Assembly (NCBI GenBank): GCA_963833965.1
Contig: CAWHZZ010000001.1
Location: 806,001 to 870,000, forward strand
Reading direction: 5' to 3'
DNA: 64,000 nt
Source of the DNA: CAJCIW01 sp963833965
GTDB lineage: Bacteria; Chlamydiota; Chlamydiia; Chlamydiales; Rhabdochlamydiaceae
Shown here: positions 35,191-42,273 of the stretch, in pieces
Numbering within the stretch: position 1 is the first letter of the stretch
Layout of the letters: every line of letters starts with the position of its first letter
The notes under the pieces: model-generated
Databases searched by the model: none
What the model was told of the DNA's origin: nothing
Seen by the model: the letters and a program-made list of their open reading frames with translations, nothing else
Position numbers and translations under genes: made by a program

Positions 35191-35219
35191 GGCCACTTAT
35201 AACATCCTCATAAGTGGCC
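35191..35219. terminator. Hairpin after the M50-like gene
   Basis: GGCCACTTAT (35191-35200) pairs perfectly with ATAAGTGGCC (35210-35219) across a 9-nt loop, 21 bp after the stop. There is no U-tract. The remaining 144 bp before the next element (35220-35363) show no gene or clear signal. Confidence 0.45.
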
Positions 35220-35363
35220 AGTTAAACACAAGAGTCATACTGCTTGGCTCGCGTCTGATCACGAGGTGAAGCGCGATGTAGCGCGCGAACTGGTTGAGTG
35301 AAGACAAGAAATGTGCTGCATAGCCAACGCAGCAAAAAACCAATTTTTGAATCATTTTCGGTA

Positions 35364-35548
35364 TATACCGGTTCCACTGGAAAGTTATGAAAATTTCTGC
35401 TTCAGCATCTTCACTTACAGCCGTGGCAAGCCACGGTCTTTTCGTTCATTTCCATCGACCATGTGCTGGCACATGGCCTGCTTCAACGAACGAAAAATTG
35501 AAGCGCTGAAATTGAAATTCTCTATAACTTTCAAGTGTCGCCAGTATA
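35364..35548. mobile_element. MITE-like element family M, copy 2
   Basis: 185 bp, TATACCGG...CCAGTATA, nearly identical to 54824-55008 apart from single-base differences. Internal hairpins GTGGCAAGCCAC and CATGTGCTGGCACATG are intact. It carries a GTG codon near its right end that opens the short reading frame immediately downstream. Confidence 0.88.
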
Positions 35549-35759
35549 TCTCGTCAAGGATTTCAGCCAAGAACAATGGTTGCCTAAGGATGAAGCTATT
35601 GCAATGGCGGAAGAAGGACGCCTATATGCCATTGTTGTTCATGCCAAAAGAGGGCCTTATTTAAGACCTAAACATGGTTCTAAGCCTTTTAAAGACCTGC
35701 TTTGTTTGTACTCTTTCCCAATTCAAGACTTAGAGGAAATTGAGCTTTTGTTGACATAA
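35535..35759 (+). pseudogene. Small 5'-truncated gene, possibly DUF3892-like
   Basis: 74 codons; the first few come from the M element, and translation could start only at the element's GTG (35535). From KDFSQEQWLPKDEAIAMAEE onward (then YAIVVHAKRGPYLRPKHGSK) it looks like a real small domain with weak resemblance to DUF3892, whose proteins normally have more sequence before this point. The insertion has probably removed the native start; whether the GTG rescues expression is open. Confidence 0.45.
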
Positions 35760-35776
35760 CAGTCTCCTCTTTATTT

Positions 35777-36040
35777 TTATCGAGTGATCTTGAAATCGGG
35801 GTAGGATTTTGCTGCGGGATGGAATTGGGAAGAGATTTCGTCGGGGTGGAATTCCCGCTTGAGGTCGGCGAGGAGTTTTTCGAGCTGCGATTTCTCGCCT
35901 TGGGCGCAGAGCTCGACGCTGCCGTCGGGAAGATTGCGGACGAAGCCGGTCAATTTGAGGCGGTCAGCGCATAGTTTGGCTGTGGCGCGGAATCCGACGC
36001 CTTGGACGTCGCCTTTGATGATGGCCGTTAGTTCTAACAT
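35777..36040 (-). CDS. acyP: Acylphosphatase
   Basis: 87-residue enzyme hydrolysing acyl phosphates such as carbamoyl or glyceroyl phosphate. The phosphate-binding loop KGDVQGVGFRATAK includes the catalytic Arg, and GFVRNLPDGSVEL contains the catalytic Asn. Length is normal for the family. It overlaps the 3' end of dusB by 7 bp and is the last gene of the yggT-dusB-acyP run. Confidence 0.95.
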   Translation of the reverse strand: MLELTAIIKGDVQGVGFRATAKLCADRLKLTGFVRNLPDGSVELCAQGEKSQLEKLLADLKREFHPDEISSQFHPAAKSYPDFKITR

Positions 36041-37062
36041 GTTTCGCAGGTTGCTTCTTCTAGTTTAGGCTCTTCGGCAAATTCGGCTTCATGCCAGGGA
36101 TAATTGCAGATCATGTCGCGGATTTCTATAGTCGATTTCGAGCGGTTGAGCGTTTCTCTGAGATGGCGCATCCCTTTGCCGCCGCGCAAAAACCAGCAGC
36201 CAATTCTGCGCAGGTCGAGAAGCGCTATCTTTTCGTTTTTGTAGGAGAGAATGTGGTCGACGTGCTCGAGAAGAATGTCGCGGTATTCAAACGCGGTGCG
36301 CTGGATGGGTGTTTCGCCGGAAAGATGGCGGTAAATGTCTTCGATGAGCCACGGTTTGCCCATAGTGCCGCGAGCGAGGAGGATTGCATCGCAATTTGTG
36401 TAGGCGAAGATGTTCTCGGCGCTTTGGGCGTCGAAAACATCGCCGTTTCCGATGACGGGGATATGTTTTGCGGCGGCTTTACAATCGCGGATGAAGTCCC
36501 AATTTGCGGGTCCTTTATACCCTTGCGCGCGAGTGCGGCCGTGGATACAGATCGCTGCGGCGCCGGCTTCTTCAGCGATGCGCACGACCTCGGGACCGAC
36601 AATGTGGCTAGAGTCCCAGCCAGCGCGGATTTTGATGGTCACGGGAATTTTCACGGCGGCCACCATGTTGGAGAGCACTTCTCCGATGAGGTCGAGGGTT
36701 TTGAGCATGCCTGAGCCGCTTCCATCTTTGGTCACTTTGTCAACAGGGCATCCGCAATTCAGGTCGACGATATCGAATCCGAGATCTTCGATGATTTTTG
36801 CGCAGGGGCCGGCAAGTTCGGGCTTGCTTCCGCACAGTTGAGCGCCGATCGGATGCATCGAAGGTTCGTAATCCAAAAAGCGAAATGTATTGGCGTCATT
36901 GCGGATCAACGGGTCCATCTTGACCATTTCGCAATAGACCAGACCCGGGCGATACTTCACAGTCATCCGGCGGAATGGAAGGTCGGAACATCCGGCCAAT
37001 GGAGCGCAGAAGACGTTCGAGGGGAGCTGCAATGAGCCGAGCTTAAAGGGGCGTTTGAGCAT
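36034..37062 (-). CDS. dusB: tRNA-dihydrouridine synthase
   Basis: 342 residues from the ATG at 37062 (MLKRPFKLGSLQLPSNVFCA); a frame extension to 37110 would run into yggT. It is an FMN enzyme that reduces uridine in tRNA. APLAGCSDLPFRRM is the N-terminal flavin-binding block, VDLNCGCPVDKVTKDGSGSG has the catalytic cysteine, IHGRTRAQGYKG is the phosphate-binding turn and PVIGNGDVFDAQSA is the second FMN site. The closest bacterial group is DusB. In Chlamydia a homologue lies next to topA, as I recall. Confidence 0.93.
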   Translation of the reverse strand: MLKRPFKLGSLQLPSNVFCAPLAGCSDLPFRRMTVKYRPGLVYCEMVKMDPLIRNDANTFRFLDYEPSMHPIGAQLCGSKPELAGPCAKIIEDLGFDIVDLNCGCPVDKVTKDGSGSGMLKTLDLIGEVLSNMVAAVKIPVTIKIRAGWDSSHIVGPEVVRIAEEAGAAAICIHGRTRAQGYKGPANWDFIRDCKAAAKHIPVIGNGDVFDAQSAENIFAYTNCDAILLARGTMGKPWLIEDIYRHLSGETPIQRTAFEYRDILLEHVDHILSYKNEKIALLDLRRIGCWFLRGGKGMRHLRETLNRSKSTIEIRDMICNYPWHEAEFAEEPKLEEATCETC

Positions 37063-37063
37063 G

Positions 37064-37321
37064 TTATGAGATGATAAATAAGATAAAGTATTCCATGATC
37101 TGTAGGGCAAAAAAGCCGAGCAAGGGGCTTAGGTCGAGCATGCCGCCGATGGGTGGGATGAATCGCCGGAATAAGTTTAGGTAAGGGTCTGTGTAGAAGC
37201 CCACGAACCGCATCAGCTTATGCTGCGCAAATGCGGGGAACCACGAGCCGATGATCCGCACCATCAAAAATATAGTATAGAGCATGAATGCCCAATGGAT
37301 GACATTTCCTAAAAACAACAT
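37064..37321 (-). CDS. YggT family membrane protein
   Basis: 85 residues with two hydrophobic segments separated by a short loop: FMLYTIFLMVRIIGSWFPAF, then YTDPYLNLFRRFIPPIGGMLDLSPLLGF, which contains the TDPyLnlfR-iPP signature of YggT. The molecular role is not established; relatives are linked to osmotic shock or cell-division/pyrroline reductase operons. It is directly upstream of dusB (1-bp gap). Confidence 0.88.
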   Translation of the reverse strand: MLFLGNVIHWAFMLYTIFLMVRIIGSWFPAFAQHKLMRFVGFYTDPYLNLFRRFIPPIGGMLDLSPLLGFFALQIMEYFILFIIS

Positions 37322-37431
37322 GGTTGACCTTAGTTTTACTGGAGATTTTACTCTCTTGGGGGGTGTCGATGCAAATGTAAAAAAGTTTTTACGTATCCTA
37401 GAATTGCCATAGTGGGTAACATTTTCTAACT

Positions 37432-38853
37432 ATGTACATTATTGGCCTTACACTTGAAAAAGATGCATTTAGGATCGCCGTTTTAAAAAAGGAAAAAAAA
37501 TTACTCGCGGTCGATTCGTTGGAAGCTTTTTCTTATGGCAAGGACAATGTAAAACAATTTTACAACCTCCCTCCATTCCATACTGGCAAAGAAGTCCAGG
37601 TCGTTTCGGGGCTCGCCGGCTCGGAGACATTTATTCGAAAACTTCATTTGCCTTTAAAAGAAAAAAGAAAAATTCTCTCCGCGCTGCCGTTCCAGCTCGA
37701 ATCATTGATTCCTTTTGCCTCAGAAAATCCGATTGTTTGTCCGCTGCTGAAAAGAATTAGCCATCAGATGACGGCAGTCACAGTGATCGCAACAGCCGAG
37801 TCTCATCTCGCCGCCCATATCGCTGGCTTGAAAGAGATGGATATCGAGCCGGATGCCGTCTCATGCAGCGCCGTTGGACTCACGCGATTTGCCAGGTGGC
37901 AATTTCCCAACGAAGAGCGAATTTTATGTTTTGATGTTCAAGACCAGAAAATCTCCAGCGCGCTCATCGAAGAAGGGGGGCTAGTCCTCTCACAGACGAT
38001 CCATCTAGGTGGAAAACAGGAAATTTCGATCGAGCTCGAAAAATTTTCTGTCTATTTGAAACAAAAAGGAGCTATTGAAGACTCAACGCCATGGCTACTC
38101 ACGGGAAAATCGGTAGAGGTTAAAGAAATTATTAAAAAAATTTTCCCAGGGCCTTGTTTGGAGCTGGCAGAGTCCAGGCTTGGACAGTTTGCCCTGCCTA
38201 TTGGGCTGGCGTTAGATCGAGCGGCAGATGATCATGGCAGCGTGCAATTCCTCCAGAAGAAATTTACTCCAGTGCACACCCGTGCGCAACGGAAGAAAAA
38301 GCTCATCCATTTTCTAGGGCTCTGCTTCATCGCGGCCTTGCTGATGTCGATCGGAGGCGCCATCGGCCTCCACATGAAACAGCGCCATCTGGTGAAAAAA
38401 TTAGCCAGTTATTTTCCCGCTTCTGTCGACAAAAACTCCATTTCTTCCGTCGATCAAATCGAAAAAAAATTGAGGGAATGGGAAAATTCCACGCGGGGGC
38501 AAAAAAGCTCTTTTGCCTTTTTGCCCACAGTGCCCAAAGTGAGCGATTTCTTGGCATGGATCAGCGCCCATCCTGGTTTTGCAACGGAAGACGGCGGGCA
38601 AAAAGAGGGAACGGAGATCAAATCGATCCATTACAGTTTGACAAAGTATCCCAAAATCGGCGAGCCCTCTTCTCCTTATTCCGCGCAAGTCGAAATGGAA
38701 TTCACCTCCCTCGTGCCGAGGAGCGCCAGAGATTTTCACGAATCTCTCCTGAAAGGCGATCAAATGGTCAACGCGAAGAAAGAGATCAAATGGCAGACGC
38801 AGAACCAAACCTACTTTACGTCGTTTGAACTCAATAAGGCGGGGGGATCATGA
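37432..38853 (+). CDS. GspL/PilM-like actin-fold membrane protein
   Basis: 473 residues. The N-terminal 280 residues look like the actin-like cytoplasmic domain of PilM/GspL (start MYIIGLTLEKDAFRIAVLKK, then LHLPLKEKRKILSALPFQLE, DAVSCSAVGLTRFARW). A single membrane helix is at about 292-312 (LIHFLGLCFIAALLMSIGG), followed by a periplasmic region. This is the GspL topology of the type II secretion/type IV pilus inner-membrane platform. It overlaps the next gene by an ATGA, so three genes are coupled. As I recall it corresponds to a hypothetical gene in the CT646-CT648 block of C. trachomatis. Confidence 0.65.
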   Translation: MYIIGLTLEKDAFRIAVLKKEKKLLAVDSLEAFSYGKDNVKQFYNLPPFHTGKEVQVVSGLAGSETFIRKLHLPLKEKRKILSALPFQLESLIPFASENPIVCPLLKRISHQMTAVTVIATAESHLAAHIAGLKEMDIEPDAVSCSAVGLTRFARWQFPNEERILCFDVQDQKISSALIEEGGLVLSQTIHLGGKQEISIELEKFSVYLKQKGAIEDSTPWLLTGKSVEVKEIIKKIFPGPCLELAESRLGQFALPIGLALDRAADDHGSVQFLQKKFTPVHTRAQRKKKLIHFLGLCFIAALLMSIGGAIGLHMKQRHLVKKLASYFPASVDKNSISSVDQIEKKLREWENSTRGQKSSFAFLPTVPKVSDFLAWISAHPGFATEDGGQKEGTEIKSIHYSLTKYPKIGEPSSPYSAQVEMEFTSLVPRSARDFHESLLKGDQMVNAKKEIKWQTQNQTYFTSFELNKAGGS

Positions 38854-39473
38854 AAAAACTCTCAGTGCTTTCGATTGGACTTTTGCTCCTCGCGGCCCCT
38901 TTGCCTTTTTTCATCTTTCTCTTCCATTTTATTTTTGGGATGCAAAAGTTAGAGCAGCTTGAGGGGGAAATGCATCGAATTCATCAGAAGACGGTCTTCT
39001 TGCAAGAAGCGCAGAGAAAGGAGAGTTTTGTTTTGGCCTCGCTGAAAAACCCCGATCCTCATTACCTCGATAAGCACGTGGAGACATTGACTTTTTTGCT
39101 TCCCGAAATCAAGAAACTGGAGGCGATCCAAAGTGAAGATTCAGAAGATGAGCAGGTGGCTAAAAGGCTTCAATGGCTCAAAGAGGGGGGAAACCGACTC
39201 CGCTTTTCAGAAGAGCAGATACGGGCCAATGAGCTTTTTCGAGAGACAGAAGAAAAGCAGCAAACTGTGATTGAACTCAATGAAGAAGACCTCAAAAAGC
39301 TGCTTTGCCTGATCGAGGGAACGACTATTTGGCCCTACGGCCCCAAAGAAGGCCGCCCTCAGCTAATTATCAAAGATTTTAAACTCGCAAAAAAAGAGCT
39401 GCCTTCGCACGAGAAACTCTACACCGTTTCGATGGAGCTCATCAAAAGAGAAAATTTGGAGCCGCTTAAATGA
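38850..39473 (+). CDS. GspM/PilO-like membrane protein
   Basis: 207 residues with one N-terminal membrane helix (about 5-30, IGLLLLAAPLPFFIFLFHFI), a coiled coil (about 31-65) and a periplasmic C-terminal region ending in an alpha/beta-like fold. Size, topology and position directly after a GspL-like protein match GspM or PilO, which pair with GspL/PilN in the secretion platform. Sequence similarity alone would not identify it. It overlaps both neighbours by ATGA. Confidence 0.55.
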   Translation: MKKLSVLSIGLLLLAAPLPFFIFLFHFIFGMQKLEQLEGEMHRIHQKTVFLQEAQRKESFVLASLKNPDPHYLDKHVETLTFLLPEIKKLEAIQSEDSEDEQVAKRLQWLKEGGNRLRFSEEQIRANELFRETEEKQQTVIELNEEDLKKLLCLIEGTTIWPYGPKEGRPQLIIKDFKLAKKELPSHEKLYTVSMELIKRENLEPLK

Positions 39474-40756
39474 GATTCCTCTCTATTTTTATCATACTAA
39501 TCGTTCTTTGCGGCTGCGCTTCGCGCAAAAGCTCTGATCAGAGCGAAAAGCTCGTCAGCATGCAAATCATCGACCGGAACGGATTTACCGAAACCATCAG
39601 CAATAAAGACCGACTTTCCGATTACCGCACCGTCGATTTTTCAACGCCACAGCCTTATCAAAAAGTCCTCCGCGTCTTCGGGCGCAATGCACATGGGCAA
39701 GCTTCTTCGAAAATCACCAGCTATCACGACAACAGCCATCTTTGGCAGTATTTGGAAGTGACGGATGGCAGAGCGCATGGACTTTATCAAGAATGGTTCG
39801 CGAACGGCCGCATCCACATTGAAGCTTATTTGATCGAGGGCGTCGCCGACCTGCACGATTTAGCTCAAGCGACATGGATTTTCGAGGGCCCATGCAAAGC
39901 GTGGAATGAGCAAGGAGACCTCGACGCCGAGTTCTATTACGAAAAAGGCCTTTTGCATAATTCCGCAAAATACTTTTATCCTAGCGGCAAACTGAAAAGG
40001 ATCATCCCTTATCATCAAGGAGAGGTACACGGCATTGTGCAAGCGTTTGACGAAGAGGGAAATCTTTTGGAAAACACACCTTTTTGCAATGGAGACAAAG
40101 AAGGCTCGGCTGTCGCTTATTGGAGTCCCGGCCAACTGTTATCTGAAGAAACTTATGAAAAAGGCCGCCTCATCAGCGCTGCCTATTACGACCCTCAAGG
40201 CACTCGTGTTGCAGAAGTTAAAAACGGGTTCGGCAAACAGGCGGAGTTCGATGATGGGCAGCTCCACTCTCTGGTCGAATATTCTAAAGGACTACCCGAA
40301 GGGCAGGTGCAAATCTTCTCTCCTAACGGCGCCCTCAAATGCACCTACATTGTAAAAGAGACAAAAAAGAACGGCGAGGAATGGGAATATTATCCGCAGG
40401 AAGAAGACAATCCTCTTGTGCCAAAACTTTGCGTCCATTGGAATGAAGATCAGATTCAGGGGCAAGTCAAAACTTGGTATCCCAATGGGCAAATCGAAAG
40501 CCAGAGGGAATTCAACGGCAATAAAAAACAGGGAGCTGCATTCGCTTGGTATAAAAATGGGGACCTCATGCTCGTCGAAGAGTATGAAAACGATCTTTTG
40601 ATCAAAGGCTCCTACTATAAAAAAGGAGACAAAAAGATCGTCTCGAGGATCGACTCCGGCAAAGGAACTGCGTCGCTCTACTCCAGCGACGGCTTTTTTC
40701 TCAAAAAGGTGCTCTATGAAAAAGGAAAGCCCCAGCTCGACAAAGATCCGGGTTAA
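39470..40756 (+). CDS. Lipoprotein with MORN/YwqK-type repeats
   Basis: 428 residues with a lipoprotein signal (MRFLSIFIILIVLCGCASRK, lipidated Cys16). From about residue 85 to the end it has many repeats of the form GxxxGxxxxYxxNGxxxxxxxYxxG, for example HGLYQEWFANGRIHIEAYL, KYFYPSGKLKRIIPYHQGEV and KTWYPNGQIESQREFNGNKK. These resemble the YwqK/MORN_2 repeat. It is probably a surface or periplasmic scaffold working with the two upstream platform-like proteins. Its TAA stop is the first codon of an inverted-repeat element. Confidence 0.8.
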   Translation: MRFLSIFIILIVLCGCASRKSSDQSEKLVSMQIIDRNGFTETISNKDRLSDYRTVDFSTPQPYQKVLRVFGRNAHGQASSKITSYHDNSHLWQYLEVTDGRAHGLYQEWFANGRIHIEAYLIEGVADLHDLAQATWIFEGPCKAWNEQGDLDAEFYYEKGLLHNSAKYFYPSGKLKRIIPYHQGEVHGIVQAFDEEGNLLENTPFCNGDKEGSAVAYWSPGQLLSEETYEKGRLISAAYYDPQGTRVAEVKNGFGKQAEFDDGQLHSLVEYSKGLPEGQVQIFSPNGALKCTYIVKETKKNGEEWEYYPQEEDNPLVPKLCVHWNEDQIQGQVKTWYPNGQIESQREFNGNKKQGAAFAWYKNGDLMLVEEYENDLLIKGSYYKKGDKKIVSRIDSGKGTASLYSSDGFFLKKVLYEKGKPQLDKDPG

Positions 40757-40934
40757 CTAACCCAATGGTCACAAAAGAGACAATATGCGCCCGCGAGGCG
40801 CAGACAAATCGAAGGGGCGAAGCCTCCGGTCTGACCGAGGAGTACCATTGCCAAAAGGCAAGAACGACGAGGAAGATTGATTTGGCAAAGCCGCAGCCAG
40901 CAGATTCTCTCTTTTGTGAACAGCGGGTTAGTAA
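40754..40934. repeat. Inverted-repeat element family F
   Basis: 181 bp with termini TAACTAACCCAATGGTCACA and TTACTAACCCGCTGTTCACA (complement), both followed by AAAGAGA. The inner right arm GATTTGGCAAAGCCGCAGCC is shared with family E (28348-28604), though the ends are unrelated. Its left TAA is the stop codon of the lipoprotein gene, and an ATG in the left arm (40765) opens the frame of the cyclo-ligase gene. Confidence 0.8.
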
Positions 40935-41463
40935 TAAATGCGAACTGCGTTCTCTTTTAAAAGAAAGGCGAAATGCGCTGTCTTTGCAAAGAAGAGCAGA
41001 AGCGAGCCTTGCTTTGAGTGCAGAACTTTTGCCACTGCTCAAGTCCTACAAGGCGATTCTTTCTTTCTGTAGCCTTCCACTTGAAATCGACCTGGGTTGT
41101 CTGAATCAAGCGCTTGCCCCGGAAGGCAAGCTCCTCCTTCCAAGAGTTCAGAATGAACTCTTAGAAGTTTATCAAGTCGACGATCTTGAAACTCTCGTCC
41201 GGTCCAAATGGAATATTTTTGAACCTGATCCCACTATCTGCTCACTGGCCGATCTGGAAGCCATCGACTGCATCCTGGTCCCTGGTTTAGGATTTAATGC
41301 TGACAATCGAAGAATTGGCTATGGAAAAGGGCATTATGATCGGTTGCTGCCCAGGATGAACGTTGTGAAGTCAATTGGGCTCGGTTTTAAAGAGCAGTAT
41401 TGGGAAGAGGGGATTCCCTTTGAGGAGCATGATATTGGGTTGCATGAAGTGAGGCTTTACTGA
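40765..41463 (+). CDS. 5-formyltetrahydrofolate cyclo-ligase, start displaced by an element
   Basis: The enzyme converts 5-formyl-THF to 5,10-methenyl-THF with ATP. The homologous part begins at about 40939 with KCELRSLLKERRNALSLQRR and includes the family motif NRRIGYGKGHYDRLLPRM near the end. There is no in-frame ATG near the expected start; in-frame starts are the ATG at 40765 inside the upstream element (adding about 57 residues), a TTG at 40882, or a non-standard CTG at 40945. The gene body is intact, so insertion of the element at the start codon has probably been tolerated by using a start within it. This is ygfA-type, next to recA in Chlamydia as I recall. Confidence 0.85.
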   Translation: MVTKETICAREAQTNRRGEASGLTEEYHCQKARTTRKIDLAKPQPADSLFCEQRVSNKCELRSLLKERRNALSLQRRAEASLALSAELLPLLKSYKAILSFCSLPLEIDLGCLNQALAPEGKLLLPRVQNELLEVYQVDDLETLVRSKWNIFEPDPTICSLADLEAIDCILVPGLGFNADNRRIGYGKGHYDRLLPRMNVVKSIGLGFKEQYWEEGIPFEEHDIGLHEVRLY

Positions 41464-41891
41464 TTCAAAGGGGGACTTTTGGGGACTTTATACAAATATT
41501 GGCCCTCGGGATCCTGAGGATAGACATCCCGTTTGTTGGGCTTGCACATCCGCGCCCCATTGCAGCTTTGAGCGGTCACGAGCGCTCCCGTCGAGACGGT
41601 GTCGCACACGGCGTAATCCGAGCCGTCCAAACAGTACCAGAGAACTGTGTAGGGTGTTTTCGAAAGGTAGTTCTGGTTCATGTTGGGATTGGCGCCGCCA
41701 TAGAGCCCAAACTGCCCATAAGTGTCTGTCCACACGGTTTCTTGCTGCGATTTGACGACGAGTTCTCCTAGGAAGGAGCCGTCAGCGCCGCGGATGACAG
41801 TCCTAAGATCGTAAGGGCTATTGTTGATCAAGCGTACCGTGCCGGCATTGAGGAGAAGAGGGAAAAAAATGAGAAACAGAAATTTTTTCAT
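41457..41891 (-). CDS. Secreted small protein, paralogue of the next gene (copy 2)
   Basis: 144 residues from the ATG at 41891, with a signal peptide (MKKFLFLIFFPLLLNAG). The mature domain (VRLINNSPYDLRTVIRGADG, FLGELVV, the WTDTYGQFG block, PYTVLWYCLDGSDYAVCDTV, ALVTAQSCNGARMC) is clearly homologous to the protein encoded just upstream. Conserved cysteines suggest disulfides and an extracytoplasmic place. I do not recognise the family. It converges on the cyclo-ligase gene with a 7-bp overlap. Confidence 0.75.
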   Translation of the reverse strand: MKKFLFLIFFPLLLNAGTVRLINNSPYDLRTVIRGADGSFLGELVVKSQQETVWTDTYGQFGLYGGANPNMNQNYLSKTPYTVLWYCLDGSDYAVCDTVSTGALVTAQSCNGARMCKPNKRDVYPQDPEGQYLYKVPKSPPLNQ

Positions 41892-41901
41892 CACTTGCCC
41901 T

Positions 41902-42273
41902 CTAATATGGACTTTCCATTTCTTGTTGCTGCTGCTGGGGGCACTCTTGGTCGCCTCCGCAGCTTTGCGCTGTGACGACAGCTCCTGCAGCCACGTTTTG
42001 GCAAGAACCATAAGAACCTCCATTCGCGCAGGCCCAATTGACCGTGTAAGGGATTTGCGAGGCATCGTCACTTTCTGTCCCGAAATTCTCGTAATCATCG
42101 CTCCATAGCGTTGCATCGCGGGGATTGAGAACGAATTGGCCAAGCAGTTCCCCATTCGCATCGTAGATTGTCGCCGTCAAGATATAAGGAGAGTCATTGA
42201 CGAGGCTCACCGAATTGGCAAAGCATAGGCTTGGGCCAAAAAGGAACAAGAGGGCTACAATCGCTTTTTTCAT
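41902..42273 (-). CDS. Secreted small protein, paralogue of the previous gene (copy 1)
   Basis: 123 residues with a signal peptide (MKKAIVALLFLFGPSLCFA). The mature part follows the same pattern as its neighbour: LVNDSPYILTATIYDANGEL, LGQFVLNP, LWSDDYENFG, PYTVNWACANGGSYGSCQNV, GAVVTAQSCGGDQEC, then a glutamine-rich tail. It is 10 bp upstream of the paralogue and overlaps the OppA-like gene by ATGA (42270-42273), so the three are co-transcribed. The pair looks like a recent tandem duplication. Function unknown. Confidence 0.75.
   Translation of the reverse strand: MKKAIVALLFLFGPSLCFANSVSLVNDSPYILTATIYDANGELLGQFVLNPRDATLWSDDYENFGTESDDASQIPYTVNWACANGGSYGSCQNVAAGAVVTAQSCGGDQECPQQQQQEMESPY

Noticed and set aside
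36091..36841. Open frames antisense to dusB
   Set aside because: Mirror frames without domains; the minus-strand Dus motifs are unambiguous.
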